Assembly: GCA_037178975.1 (NCBI GenBank)
Contig: JASJZH010000006.1
Span: 8,928,001 to 8,992,000 of the forward strand
DNA length: 64,000 bases
Direction: 5' to 3'
From: Oscheius tipulae
Taxonomy: Eukaryota > Nematoda > Chromadorea > Rhabditida > Rhabditidae
The translations under genes and the position numbers were made by a program. Position 1 is the first letter of the stretch; every line of letters starts with the position of its first letter. Under the pieces are notes generated by a model. That model was not told the DNA's origin, ran no database searches, and saw only the letters and a list, made by a program, of their open reading frames with translations. This document shows, one piece after another, positions 51,624 to 64,000 of this stretch.

Positions 51624-53465
51624 TCTCATCGATGCACAAATATACCCATACAAATCCATTTTTATTATCTGAAAATGACACTTTTCAGCGTCCGCCCGTA
51701 TCATTTTATCCATTATCTCTAGCTCCGAATTCATCGATGAATACACCTCCTGTATCTGTATGTTCTTTTTGGATAATTTGATACGAGCGACCTTTCACAT
51801 TGCTCACGCCTTTTATGATAGTATCCGTGTGAATGTATAAACGGTTTACGCTAAAGAAGTCCATTCTCTGAAAGTCCTTTCATATTCTTCAGTATTGAAC
51901 TTTTGACAAAGTTTGAGCTTTCTTTGTGTTATTATTTCTGAGATCGGCAACAAAAGAAAAATCTCCTGTACTGTCACGGCAGCCAGATGAGTTTCCTAAC
52001 CGTGCTACGATGTCTGCAACGTCTCAACTACATCTAGCCCGTACCGTCTTTACTGCCAGAATGTGTCACTGGTATCGTTCAGTTCAATCAGTCTTCTGGA
52101 ACACTTATCGTCAGTTTTTTGCAGCCTAACTGCTCCCATGGTGCGTATTTCCTCTGACGACAAAGCCTTTTTATGAGGTTTAATATGGGTAGTCTCTCAG
52201 CTTTCTGGAGTTCCGTCAATTCTCCCATTCCGGATTTGCGTACATGTTGTACTCAAAGATCATGTGCCAATTCCTTTTTCCACAGCTAAATGTATAGATC
52301 TTTAGGTTCATCCGTTGCGGGTCCCTCCGAAATATGTCATGAAAAGCTGTAAAGTTTGTTTAATTAATAGTCCTACAACGAACAAGCTCAAAGTCAAAAA
52401 TAGAACATTTTATGGAAGCAGTTACGCATATTAATGTTACCGTCTGGCTGCCGCTTAAATGAGTTACATTGTCTGGCAAATACGGCCGATTTGGGGGCTA
52501 CTGTAGCTCTCGCGAATCATCCCATTTCTAGTATGTATTGCTTTCGGATCAGCCACACATTACCCGTATAAGCCCCCGTAGCACTGATTGGATTGCGGCT
52601 GTGCAGCAGACAAGATTTTGTCCTTTCGGGGAGTGGAGGGCTCAGTCTGTTGAGCGCAATCTGGCTATGTACCGCCACGTCTTTCCCGGCTAATTGGGAC
52701 CAAATTTCCCTCGGGAAGAGGCATGTTTCTTCACCACTTGCGACCAGGACCAGGTACGCCACTCATCGATTCCCCTTCTTAGATTCCACAAGTTTACTTT
52801 TCGTTTAGAAAACGTGCTTCTCCTTGAAATATAAGGGTACGTCACTCAGAGATGAAACCTAGATGGCATATTATCGTTGAGAAATTATATGCTATGATCA
52901 CTAATATTAAGAGCGAATTGGTCTAACGTAGTATAGAATTAGCAGATACAATGTGAAGCTAACTTTGGGTGCCTCTTTTAGTGAACTATCGAATTTTATT
53001 GCAAAACAGTAAACGCGATGATAGAAAGACAAAGCTAACACCCAAACCTTGTCTGTTGCCACCTGTTTTTTTTAAACTTTTATATTGTAGGGGAAGTTTT
53101 GTAGTGATATATTCTTCGGACATCGCGACTTTAGACCGTTTCGATAGTATTGTGAAAAGACAGCTTTAATTAGTGGAGTAAATGTCGATGCTCTAGCTAC
53201 ATGTACCAACAGTAAAAACTGAGCCAATATTGAATGTTAACATCGGCATACATGATAGTCAGTCAGTTTTCATAAATCGATTTGAAACAGGCATCTGCTT
53301 CACAGACTTTACTTCCGAAAGGTGACAACATGGCTTGGAAAGACTTTTAAGAAAGGATAAGATATAAAATAAAGTTGTGATGGTGTTCCAATAGACTTGT
53401 TACCCACTTCGTTCATAACTGATTGAGCTAATTTTGTAGAAGTGCGCCCGCATCCGAACATCCCG
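51624..53465. other. Intergenic interval
   Basis: About 1.8 kb between the globin and K2P genes. No exon chain seen. It should hold the K2P promoter and possibly its 5' non-coding exon, since an acceptor (AATTTTGTAG) lies 26 nt before the chosen ATG. Confidence 0.5.
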
Positions 53466-56085
53466 ATGTGTGGCATGATGCAGAGCGGTGTCTGCCGCTT
53501 TTCCGAACTAACACCTGGACAGTTCGGATTAACCAAGCAATTGGTACCTGTTCTTAAAAGTTTCAATCGCCAACCTCTTAAGGTTCTGCGTCTGGCACTG
53601 CCTCATGTCACACTCGTCCTAGTTTCCGTCCTTTATGCTGCTTTGGGTGGATGGATTCTAACATTGATCAAGTATTCCGATCATAGCGCCTACTATACTG
53701 GTGTCATTGAAAGGTTTGACAGCTTGATAACTAAACAATTGTTTTACAGACATAAGACAGATTTTGCCAAGTTTGTCGCCTCATTCAATGGAACCAAGAG
53801 GCATGCTCTCGATGAAAGATTCCATCGCTATGTGGATCAGGTCTACAAGGTCCACAGTCACAATCCTTTTGTCTGGAACAAAAATATAACTACGGTAAGG
53901 CTCGGATCCTATATTTTATGTTGTTAGGCACCTTCATCCCTTACCAACATAACCTGGAATCTATTCTTTGCTGCCACTACCCTTACATCGATCGGATACG
54001 GTACTGATGCCCCTGGCTCTCATGTTGGAAGACTTTTCTGTCTTGTGTACCTATCTTTTGGTATTCCACTCTATCTAATCACTTTAGCTGATATGGTATA
54101 TCTTTTCACTCTCCTGGTTGACCAACTCTTCAGGCCAAGTTTTGTACCGAAGCTATGAATCGAACCTACACAGAAGTCTTGAAATTCAAGTATCAACTGA
54201 AAAGGAAATATAAGAGATGGCAAGAAGGAAGGCTAAGAAGAGATTCTGTGAGAATTGGACAAGTTATTATTGCTGGAGGGGAAGACGAAGTGGGTTACTT
54301 TAACATTTGAATGATGTCCTTTCTCAGGTAGCAGAATTTCTGTGGACACATTTGGAACACGCTCAATTCGTTGAAGTACCCTTTTTGATGGTTATAGGTA
54401 GGTAGTTTGTTAAAATTCACAAATCGGATCTTAAGGTCTTTTGCTGCTCTATATAGCCGTGTCCTCTCAAATCATTTCCAATCTGGAAGACTGGTCAGCC
54501 TCGGACGGCTTCTATTTCGTCATGATGAGCGTCCTTACAATTGGATTTGGAGGTTACTAATACCTCTCAAATTCTCATTCATATTCCAGACATGGTTCCT
54601 CGAAATGATCTCTACATTCTCATTGTTCTTCTGCTCATACTGATAGGTCTCGTTCTCACGACTACGTGCGTAGACATCGTCGGAGCGTATTACATCGATA
54701 GGTTGCACTTTTTCGGGAGAAGATTAGATGATGTTTGTGCAGTCCCCCAACAAGGAAGTGGGATCCATTTTAGGATCCGTTGTCCTGGTTGAAGGCAGTC
54801 CAGCAGCGACGAATTGAGGCCATGAAGAGGGAGGCGATGAGGAAGTTGTTCGAGACCGTCACAGCTCTGCACCACATCCGATTCACAAGTAGTCTCTCAC
54901 GTCGTTTTGTACCTGTTTTTAGCATTCAAACATCTTACAACCTACGAGCCGGAACCTGCACTGCCACCGCCCCCGGAAAGTCCCAGGAACGTCGTGACTT
55001 CTCACGCCACCGCAGACTCAGTTCTGCTGAGATGGCAAAAACCGATCTACGTGGAGGAGGGGAGACGGTACTGGTATACTTTGACCTATAAACCACGGTA
55101 AAACCCATTCTGCCTATGAGTATAAAGCTCACAGGACCCCACAGAGGAGATGCAACATAGTCGTGGTCGATTTCATCAACAAGGAGAAGTATCTGGTCAC
55201 GGGACTGAAGTCCTTCACCCTGTACGAGTTTAGTGTTTCAACTACAACCAGATTCGGGACTAGCAAACCTGTGAGAGCTCAGGAGTACACAGGTAACCGG
55301 TGTGCGATTGTAAACAAACTTTTATAGAACCATGTACTGTGCCGCAGTCTGTTCGTCTAGATGCCATCAGCAACGACACAGCGACCATATCATGGCGTCC
55401 GCCGAAAATGAACAACGGTCCAGAGGTGGGTGATGTGGCATAAAAAGGAACCCTCATAACAAGAGAGTACAATAGAACAGGTCGATCATATCATGCACGT
55501 ATCACATTTTAAAATAACTCTATGCTGATATACAGACCAGAATCTCGTTTCATTGTTCCTGTCCGCATGTTACTCAGAAACCTTTATACCTTAACCATGT
55601 AAAACTGCCTTTGACAATACTTAATGCCAGTAGTTCTTCTTGTTCTCAAGGGCTCAATTGAGACACTGCAAGAAGTTCAATCTTTTTACACTTAACACAG
55701 CAGGCAAATTTCCAGAGTTATGTGATCCAGTACGCACAAGAGCCTGCGCCACAGTTCCTATACTGGAATCGGTACAAAGTCGGACATTCAACGAGGTTCA
55801 CCTTGACAGATCTTATGCCAGACACTAGGTACGGACTATTTTAGTCCAGAAAATAACTAACTTCAGGTACATCATCTGTGTGTCAGCAGAGCACAACTAT
55901 GGACTGGCTGCAATGTCGAAAAGTATTAGATTTAAGACGAAAAAGTGGTGGGGAGACGAGGACAGCAGTTGTCTTCATGTTCCAGGTAACACTTTCTGTG
56001 GTTTTACTCAATTTTGGTAGTTTCAGGTACCAGCCATCGTTTGAGCATGGCAAGCGTCTTCAGTACCCTTTCTGCCCTCCGGTGA
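53466..56085 (+). CDS. TWiK-type two-pore potassium channel with two C-terminal fibronectin-III domains, 620 aa
   Basis: Background K+ channel: two pore loops per subunit, functioning as dimers. Fourteen exons from 53466-53713 to 56027-56085, all in phase (1863 nt). TM1 is [20 protein letters not shown]; pore 1 has [16 protein letters not shown]2 [19 protein letters not shown]; a cytosolic loop [22 protein letters not shown]3 [10 protein letters not shown]; pore 2 [21 protein letters not shown]4 [21 protein letters not shown] helix-rich linker ([19 protein letters not shown]) leads to FN3 domain 1 ([20 protein letters not shown] ... [19 protein letters not shown]) and FN3 domain 2 ([20 protein letters not shown] ... 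[20 protein letters not shown]). Both FN3 domains follow TM4 and so should be cytosolic. PolyA signal at 56196-56201. An upstream coding exon remains possible. Confidence 0.92.
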
Positions 56086-56195
56086 TCTCTTCATAATCTC
56101 CTCTTTCTCAGGGTATCGTCCCCCTTCTTCCCCCCGAGTCTTTCGGTTGTTAACTATCATTTATTTACAAGAAATATAAGAAAATCTATATACGT

Positions 56196-56201
56196 AATAA
56201 A
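56196..56201 (+). terminator. Polyadenylation signal of the K2P gene
   Basis: AATAAA 110 nt past the K2P stop. The convergent minus-strand signal of the WD40 gene lies at 56160-56165, so the two transcripts probably overlap at their 3' ends. Confidence 0.65.
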
Positions 56202-56389
56202 GCGGTAAGCATAAACGTAATAAATTAATATGCTTTGACAGCAAACCCATTGCTTAGGTGAGCAGGAGAGTAGGATTATTGTGGACTACGACTGAAAGGA
56301 CTGGTAGTTTTGGGGAGAGTGGAGATCCCGTCCAAGAACTGGATATGGGGGCATTTACATTAATGAAAGGCTCACGAGTTAATAACAAA

Positions 56390-58860
56390 CTAGACACGGA
56401 GAATTTCAAGCCGACTGCCATGGCAAATGCTAATCCAATCGGGGAACGACGTCGACCAATGGATATTGTTGACCTCGCCAGCAGCCTGGTAGGCTAGAAT
56501 CGGGTCGTCTATCGGTCTAGGCATCTCGTGCACGTCCCAGATCAAAGCCTGCTTGTCTTCGCCTGAACGTAAAATGTAAAAACGTACAAAAAAGACCTTA
56601 CCAGCAGTACAGATGTGTGTAGCCGAATGAGGAGCCCAAGCGATACCATTGATTGCGGCCTTGTGGTTGGTCAGCTTGGCAACTGGAGTACAAGGAATTC
56701 TCATATCGAGTATCAGAGCCTCGTTGCTGTCACTGGCCACTGTAGCAATGTAATTAGAGTCGACTCTGTTCCAGGCAAGACGAAGAAGAGGCGTTCTCTT
56801 CGGATCTTCGTATACGATGGTTGAATGTTCGAGGTGACGGAGATCAAAGAGACGAACACTTCCATCGGCTCCTAGAACGATACAATTATAACTAGCTTTA
56901 GATGCTTCAGGATCTATCAAAGTTAACCGTTCATAGGTTCTATCGAAAATTTGCATGATTCTTACCAACCAATTACTTTCTCGCAACACTGAAGCATAAA
57001 AAATTCAACCCAAAACGTCAAAAAACTACAAAGGTTAATAGATCTCTTTTAAAAAAAGCGTCACTAGACTCTTGTATTCTCTTTTCTCTCTTGCAGATTT
57101 CATAAAATATTTTGCAGCGTCCACGATTCACTACAAAAAGCCGAAAACTTCAAGCTAAAAACGCAAAATGTGTGAAAATTCTATGGGCTACGAATCTGGC
57201 CAGCATCTTGAACAAAAAAGATATGAGTGTGATACCAATGAGCTTGTTCCATTTCGATCTCAGATACTAGTCTACCTCCTACAATAAATAAAGTGCGAAG
57301 AATGACTTACCAACACTACCAAAGATATCCTTGTGTCCTCTGCTGAAAGAGATGTCGAAGACTTCTTTGTCATGGGCGATCAGCTGCGTTCTCAAGGCAG
57401 CATCCATCTGTGCCCTGGTCGTACCAACAGCTTGTCCTGTCTGAAAGACAAGGATTGCAAAGAAAGAAAGATTTTAACCTCGAGCTGCCAAATGGTACAA
57501 GTTGTGTCGATACTACTGGTTCCAATAACATTCAAATCCAGTTCATTCCAATCGAAACTAGTCAGGGGAGCACAATATTCGGCTGTTCTGTTGGTATTAA
57601 GCAGTGTTTCAATTTTTGCATTGTTATCGACGCCTAGCTGAAAGAGTTACTCTTTTCACCAAATGCAAACTAGTCTCACCCTCCATACTCTCAGGTAATC
57701 TCCTGAAGTGGCCACAAGATCCGGATAGTTGCCTTTCGAGTCAGGAATCCAACCGATTTTGGTAGCAGGATAGGGATGGTCGAATGAGCTGCGGTAGACA
57801 ATCTCTCCCTGTTCTTCATCTAATTGCAAGATTGAGATCTTAAACAGAAGTTTTGAAGGGAAAAAACAATCACTTACCTTATTGCTGTACTCTTCGACAA
57901 AACTGCTAACAGCGAGTCTGAACCGTCTTTGAGGATCGATAGCCGCACTCCAAGCGGTAGCATAGAGAGTGAACGGAGCATCGTAGCGGTAAATTTCTTT
58001 CTTCTTATCGTCATCACGAGGAGCTAACATGTGAACATCTTGGTTGGAAGGACCGGCGGAGGTTTGAGCCTGAAAAAAAAAAGAAGTCATCACAAAAATG
58101 GAGATGAGATCAAAGACATATCTGATGGGCGAGCTTGGTAAACAACAGGAATTCCTAATAGGCAAGATTACAGTGTTCACCCTTCCTATCGTGGCTATTT
58201 CACGAAGAGTATGCTTCTAATGATACAGAGAAAAAAACAGATAAATATTGTAAGTTTGGGTAAGACATGAATTACACCGCCAGCCGTCTTTAACAACTTC
58301 GCCATCCGTTAATGAACCTTTCGGGGTAGATCGAACATTCAGGATCTCAGTCCAGGGCTAGCTTCTGAGCCATATGGTGCGGATAGGGTGAACACTGTGA
58401 TCAACATACAGTTAGCAAATTTAGTATAAGAGTGCAACTTTCAGCTCTTCAAATGTTGCCGATACTTTGAAATGTTTTGCTGATAGTTAGGTTAGAGCTA
58501 CGAAGTCTACAGTTGCTAGGTATCTCAAAAACTCATTCATGTGCTTTGGGTACCGATTCTTTACATATTATGTACAGGAACAACTTCGAACTTTGGATGG
58601 TTGCGAAAACAAAACAAAGTAATGGCCCACCTCGAACTGATCAGTCTGCATGGGGACCTGAGCTGGAGAAGCTAGAAAGTTGCTGTTCTGAGCAGGCGCT
58701 CTGTAGTTGTTGCCAGTAGGACCGAGGTGTGCAAAGGGATGATGGCCCATGTTTTCCATAGTGGGCTTCTAAAACCAGCAGTTAGAACGTTAATGAAAAT
58801 TACACATACCTTGATTAATTTTGAGCCTTGGTTGGCATTCGAACTGCCACCCGGAATCAT
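56390..58860 (-). CDS. swan: SWAN/DCAF7 (WDR68) WD40 adaptor, paralogue 1, 423 aa
   Basis: DCAF7-type WD40 proteins are scaffolds for DYRK/HIPK kinases and other partners; C. elegans has two, SWAN-1 and SWAN-2. Eight exons: 58810-58860, 58631-58768, 57878-58069, 57680-57838, 57479-57637, 57311-57440, 56602-56871 and 56390-56562; 1272 nt in phase. An unstructured N-terminal extension of about 80 residues (MIPGGSSNANQGSKLIK, HHPFAHLGPTGNNYRAPAQN) precedes the conserved core: [107 protein letters not shown] and the end SRLEILRV. It lies 220 nt downstream of its paralogue on the same strand. Confidence 0.93.
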
Positions 58861-59080
58861 CTGACTTAAAAAATTAATAGTGAGCAACGAAAAAAAAAGA
58901 CTATAGATATTAAACGGTTGTAAAACCGGACATATAGAAAATTCAGCAACAAATGAAAAAGTAATTTATACGAGATCGCTAAGATAAAAGAGCCATATGG
59001 AACTGAGAAGAGAGGTGGGACTATCACAATGAGAGCAAAAACAAACAATGAAAAACGGAAAAGGTATAATGTGATTGGCA

Positions 59081-61403
59081 CTATACCCGGAGAATTTCAA
59101 GTGACTTGTTGAAAACAATTGCAATCCAGTTGGTGTGAGCCGAGCCCCAATGTACTTGGCTCACTTCTCCGCCTGCGGAATATGCCAAAATTGGGTCTTC
59201 TACCGGACGATGCATGTTCGACACGTCCCAAATAAGTGCCTGGGCGTCGTCACCTAAAATGATTGGAATAGATAGGAGCATCTTGACAAGAAGTACCTGC
59301 AGTACAGATGTGATGAGAGCTGTGCGGAGCCCAGGCGATCCCATTGACAGCGCCGGTATGGTTTTTTAAGCGACTCAGAGGATTACAAGGTACCCGAATA
59401 TCGATTATCACGACCTCAGTAGAATCAGCAGCAAATGTGGCCAGATGGAAAGGCTCTACTTTGTTCCAAGCTAGCCGCATCAGAGGTGTTTTATGTGGAT
59501 CTTCGTAGACAATAGTCGAGTGTTCCAGATTCCTCAAGTCAAACATCCGACAGCTACCATCGGCTCCTGAAAAGCATAGCTTGGATACCAAATTTCAATG
59601 GACCCATTTTTCTCTGTCTCTCTGTCTTTTTGTCTTAGACAATACAAAACTCTCACCAACTGTGGCGAAATGATCCCGACCCTGGTTCACTTTACTGAAT
59701 CCAATGTCGTGTACAGGCTTGTCGTGTGCAATCAGCTGAGTCTTTACGTTGAAGGAAATCGGTCGCACGCTGGCAATCGCATGTCCAACCTGAAAAAAGA
59801 ATTAACATGAGATTACAAGTATTACTACCTCGAGATCAAAAATGGTACACGTTGTATCGATACTAGCTGTTCCTATCAGTCTCGGCTCCACGTCGTTCCA
59901 GTCGAAACTTGTCAAAGGAGCTGTGTAGTGTTGGGATTTGTTCTGAAAAACAAATTTGTCTCAAATTTTCAGTCGGAAGTCTGTTATTTTAGGTACTTTC
60001 CCGTATGACCGGCTCATAAGTAATCACAACTGTTTAGTGTTGGAAAACTAGTAGAAAAAGGACAAACCGAAGTCAAAACGACATCTTCGTTGAGTCTGAC
60101 GATACCATCCGTTCCGATCCGATGGATTCTCAGAAAATCTGCACTGGTTGCTATGAGATCAGGGTAGTTGTTTTCCTAAATCATAGAATGAAGGGAAATT
60201 AAAAAATCTCTCACCGGATCAGGAATGAACCTGATGCAATTGGCTGGATAGTCATGAATGAACGATGTCTTCTCTATCAGTGTCCCGGTCGATTCGTCTA
60301 GCTGTATAATTGAGACCTAAATATGTCACTATTGAAGGCACATGCCAAATTTAATCACTCGATTCTGCTGTTCTCGCTCGACAAGACTTCCGACAGCCAG
60401 TCGAAACTTTTCATGTTTCTTGACAGACCACGCAGCTGAATATAGCGGTCGAGGCGAGTTGAACCTGAAAAGATATGTTGTGTAAAAATGTCAGCAGTTT
60501 ATGTTGAATTGGTTCACTCGAGGCTCAGTAAGGATCTGGAAGAATATCGAAACGGTACGGGTAAGAGTATCTCCAAAACTCTTCATTTTAACTTAAACCA
60601 TGTCAGTCTACAAGTTTCCCACCTGTACTGTGTTGATGAACAGATACAATACAAAGTTTTCGCCGAAGTTACAAGCGAAGAAGTACGATTTTCAGTCCGA
60701 TGTATTTAGGTAAATGATTAATTTAACTCACTTGTAAATTTCACATCGTTTCTGCTCATTTCTAGGCGTCTGAGAATGAGAAGGAGTTACTGAAGCTCGT
60801 GCTGCCATAGTTTGTGCCTGGACCTGCTGTTGTTGCTGCTGCTGTTGAGATGCTGCAGCAACCATGGCGGCAGCATTTGCTGCCTGTATGTGCTGCAGAT
60901 TCGGAGGTACCAGCCCAGAAGGTGGAAATCCATTAGGCATTTGTGGAAGGCCACCAAGAAGATGAGGATGAGGCCCGCCAGGTCCTCCAAGTCCAGACAA
61001 TCCGGGCATTCCAGGTGCTCCAGGCATCCCCTGACCGCCATGCATTCCTGGCATGCCTAAAGTTAATAAATAGCCAGTTTAGATAGCAATTTACCTGGGA
61101 ATCCCATAGGAAAAGGAAGTCCTGGGGGAGGATGCTGCTGATTCTGTCCAACAGCCGCCTGCGCTTGAGCTGCAGCTTGTGCCTGAGCCTGTGCCAGCTG
61201 CGCCTGTTGCATGGCCAAAAGTTGATTTTGCGCATTCAACTAAATATGTTTTGAATAAAAAAAAGCAAAAAAAAGACTACCTGAGCGAACATTTGAAATT
61301 GTAGAGACTGTTGATAGGGATTTGCTTGCATCTGAGGGTTCGGATCCATCCTCCCTGCTTGAAAGTTCACCGCCGGTTGTCCGTTGATGTTCGGATTGGC
61401 CAT
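59081..61403 (-). CDS. swan: SWAN/DCAF7 (WDR68) WD40 adaptor, paralogue 2, 532 aa
   Basis: Ten exons: 61281-61403, 61095-61239, 60732-61056, 60359-60464, 60215-60316, 60068-60175, 59829-59942, 59657-59789, 59297-59566 and 59081-59253; 1599 nt in phase. The first 195 residues are low-complexity: Gln/Ala-rich ([20 protein letters not shown]), a collagen-like Gly/Pro/Met stretch ([20 protein letters not shown]) and a run of about eight Gln before [12 protein letters not shown]. The WD40 core is more diverged than in paralogue 1: [104 protein letters not shown] 61403 is two bases after an AG acceptor. With 220 nt to the next start and no clear polyA signal between, the pair may be an operon. Confidence 0.93.
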
Positions 61404-62278
61404 TACTGTAAAATTTTCGAAATAGGAAAAAAGGAAATATATATTTAAGAAATACTGAAGGATTGTAAGAGAAATGCTAGTGTAAGACACGCTCTGTGCG
61501 CAAAAGGTACCAACAATGTGTCGACGTCGGGCTAGACGCATATATTGGGCTACAGTAGTGTAGCCGCAGCGTTCGAACGAAAATAGATAATTAGGCTCAA
61601 TTACAGTAAGCAAAACTTAAGGTAGTTTCGTTAAGCTTCATTAAAAGGTGGCAACCATTTGCAAACCTTATTTTGAACAAATTTAAGCATAGCCCACTTT
61701 ATCAATTATTCGAAAAATCAATAAACTGCGATGAATTTACTGCTTATAACAAAAGCGGTTTCCTAACACGGTTTATACAAATTTGAAACACAGAAAAGTA
61801 TCAGGACCTTGAAAATATGGTCCAATTTACGACATACTGGCTGCTTTTTTAACATTTTGTGGAAGAAAGTTTGTGCTCTGAGTATAAGTATATTTCACCT
61901 CTTAAAGTGCAAGTGTACTGAAGATCCCTGAAAAACTGAGTAGTTATAGAGTGGAGCAACAGTTTTAGAGCATTTATATACAAATTTCATGTTTTTCTGC
62001 AAAAAGTACAGATTGAATCCGTTAAATAATTAATTTTCTTGGTAGATCAGAAAGAGATGACCAGATTATTTTGACTTCGGGATTCGGGTGAGTCTGATGG
62101 CCGGATTTTTCATATGAGAGACTCAATTACCCGCTAGCTGAAAAGAAACTGAGAATTATGAGCTCTAATATGATGTAAACGAATATTGGACCATGTCAGC
62201 TATTGTGATGTGCCAATACATTTGACAGAAAAGTGAAATAGATTTATTATGTCATTGTCTGCGAGAAAATTGTACCCG
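61404..62278. other. Intergenic interval
   Basis: About 0.9 kb, A/T-rich; 3' flank of the Spinster gene and upstream region of the SWAN pair. No gene seen. Confidence 0.55.
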
Positions 62279-64000
62279 TTAGCGCACCTCGATCGAGAGA
62301 TCTTCAAATGCCTTGTTCGTTCTAGCTCCTTTCTTGTTTTCGTGGTCCTCATCCTCCTTTTGGACTTCTGAATGGCTAGTTCATTAGAACGACCACTCGC
62401 TTACCCATAGCTTTCAAGAATTTCTGTCTGTCTCTTCCGAAGAAGACTGCGGCAACGACGAAGAAACCGACTGACACCAAGAGAAGGACGTTCGGGATGC
62501 GGAAGGCCGTGACTAGGGACTCGAATTTGGCCTTGGGAGAAGTGTCCTCGCCTCGAACTGCATCAGAAATCTGAATTGGTCATTCTGTTACGAAGAACTT
62601 GTAGAAAAGCATACCAATCCAATAATGTAGGGCCCAGAAGCGTCTCCAAGCAGGTGAGACGTCAGGATTTGCCAAGAATTGGCAGAATTTCTTCTGTTCG
62701 GTGTAACAATATCCTATATATCTTTTGGCATAATTAAGCGAGTTACCATCAGCAAATCGACGTTGATAGACCAGTTAAAACACAATCCTGTGATGCAGAT
62801 GAACATCAGCACCCAGGCGACTGTCTCATTGGTCTTGAGGAGCTGGATGCCGAAGAAAAAGGTCGGGATTGCCAGTATTGCACCAGCTGCACAAACAATC
62901 GGATCGGCTCTTTGGGTTTTGATGAGACGGCACGGTCCGAAGCCTGACTTCATCCACTAAGATGCTGGTCTCTACTGAATAAAGAGACAGTACCTGAGAA
63001 GAAACACTTCCAATAGCTACTCCGACTAGTCCACCAACGAGCAAAATTCCTCCGAAGATTGTTGACACGCTATATGGGATAAACTTAGAAATTTGAAGGA
63101 CTTACTGGGATTTCTTGGCCTCGTCAAAGCCAGAAGTGGAATTCTGTTCGGCTTTCCAGGCTTCCCCGTGCTGTATGGCAGTCGGCACCCACCAGGACAT
63201 GGTCCCGACTACGAACACAATTGCCGTGTAGCCTAGCGTGGAAGTGACATAGGTGACACTGAAAATACACGAGATTTTCAAGCATTATCCAGCTTCGCAC
63301 TAGAGCGCTTATCAATGTGGTCCTCTCTGTCTGCTCTCTTTAGTTCTATCAATATATCAATCTCTATCCTTGATTGCGAAACGCTGTCGACCTATCCGAG
63401 TCATTTATGTATCTTTCAATTTGTGCGTTTGATTTTATCATTCCGTCCATCTCTGTAAGGCTAACACTCGTCCTATTCTGTTACTCGGTTTTCATTCAAA
63501 TGCTCATGTCTCTTTCTACAAGCCCTCATAAATGTTACCTATAGGAGCAAAGAAGCTACTTCCCTGACAGAGTTGTCTAATCACCCTCAAACAGCCACAG
63601 ATACCACAGATCGTCGGTAGTTTAACTTGACTCACTTCTTGACCAAAGACTTCAAATCCTCGATGTAAGAAGACTGTTTGTGGTTCTCAGTTGACTCGGA
63701 TCCACCTCGCTTTGGTTCTTCGACGAAGAGAACGATGAGAGCGATGCAGATGACTCCTAAAACGAATGACTCAGTTTTGACGTTACTTACCGAGAACGGC
63801 GGTCACTCTGATTCCCCACTGCCAAGCACCCAAAGCGTTAGCCACGGCCGAACCGACAACGTAACCCAAACCACTGAAAAAGATGTCTATTTCAAAAGAA
63901 GAGACAAGAACTGACCTGCCAAAGGGAATAGCGAAGTAGAACACCATCAACATTGTGCTTCTGGCTTTTCCGCTGAACAAGTCGGCAATAATTGTCGGGG
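62279..64000 (-). CDS. spin: Spinster-family MFS transporter, C-terminal two-thirds (5' end outside window)
   Basis: Spinster proteins are 12-TM major-facilitator carriers of late endosomes/lysosomes, with relatives exporting sphingosine-1-phosphate or lysophospholipids. Exons here: 63916->64000, 63791-63873, 63636-63756, 63106-63258, 62994-63069, 62747-62956, 62615-62713, 62405-62570 and 62279-62367, all in phase. Landmarks: [49 protein letters not shown] at the central loop, [40 protein letters not shown], and the conserved [20 protein letters not shown] with [11 protein letters not shown]. The tail is charged ([20 protein letters not shown]). C. elegans has four such genes (spin-1 to -4); I cannot assign which. 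Confidence 0.92.

Overview
This is eukaryotic, almost certainly nematode, genomic DNA. The signs are: genes split by many very short GT-AG introns (mostly 34-50 nt) mixed with a few expanded ones; a ground-like (hedgehog-related, nematode-specific) protein; a TWiK-type K2P channel; tandem SWAN/DCAF7 paralogues; a Tc1-family transposon; and several start codons lying 0-3 nt behind a strong 3' splice site, as expected for spliced-leader trans-splicing. Exon structures below were built by eye from splice signals, phase and protein family; most multi-exon models close exactly in frame.

Left part (1-15.6 kb). The 3' end of exportin-1 (+) is followed tail-to-tail by a 54-codon CaaX-box gene (-), a small secreted protein (+), a ground-like gene (-), a charged nuclear-type protein (-), an unresolved stretch, a 1.5 kb Tc1-like element with a broken transposase, an unknown 193-aa gene (-) and a complete Rh-type ammonium channel (-).

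Middle (16-35 kb). A small membrane protein (-), a secreted Cys/Gly/Pro repeat protein (-), a PH-domain protein with a Gly-rich tail (-) and a small acidic protein (-). Then comes a large two-part gene (+, 26.1-30.5 kb) with one frameshift and one in-frame stop. It is followed by a repeat-rich zone (30.6-34.1 kb) with a tRNA-like Pol III unit, a MITE-like element and relics of an LRR gene, a NOB1-like gene and a tyrosine kinase.

Right part (35-64 kb). A full ABCC/MRP transporter (+), two closely spaced secreted-protein genes in tandem (- ; double Kunitz, then a Thr/Pro-rich protein), a globin gene with two alternative sets of first exons (+), a K2P channel carrying two C-terminal fibronectin-III domains (+), two tandem SWAN/DCAF7 WD40 genes (-) and a Spinster-family MFS transporter (-, 5' end beyond the window).

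The strongest items for follow-up are the globin gene with duplicated mutually exclusive first exons, the K2P-FN3 fusion, the 54-aa CaaX protein, the two frame breaks in the 26-30 kb gene, the relic cluster, and shared short repeats in introns and upstream regions. I saw no CRISPR, rRNA, or convincing functional tRNA.
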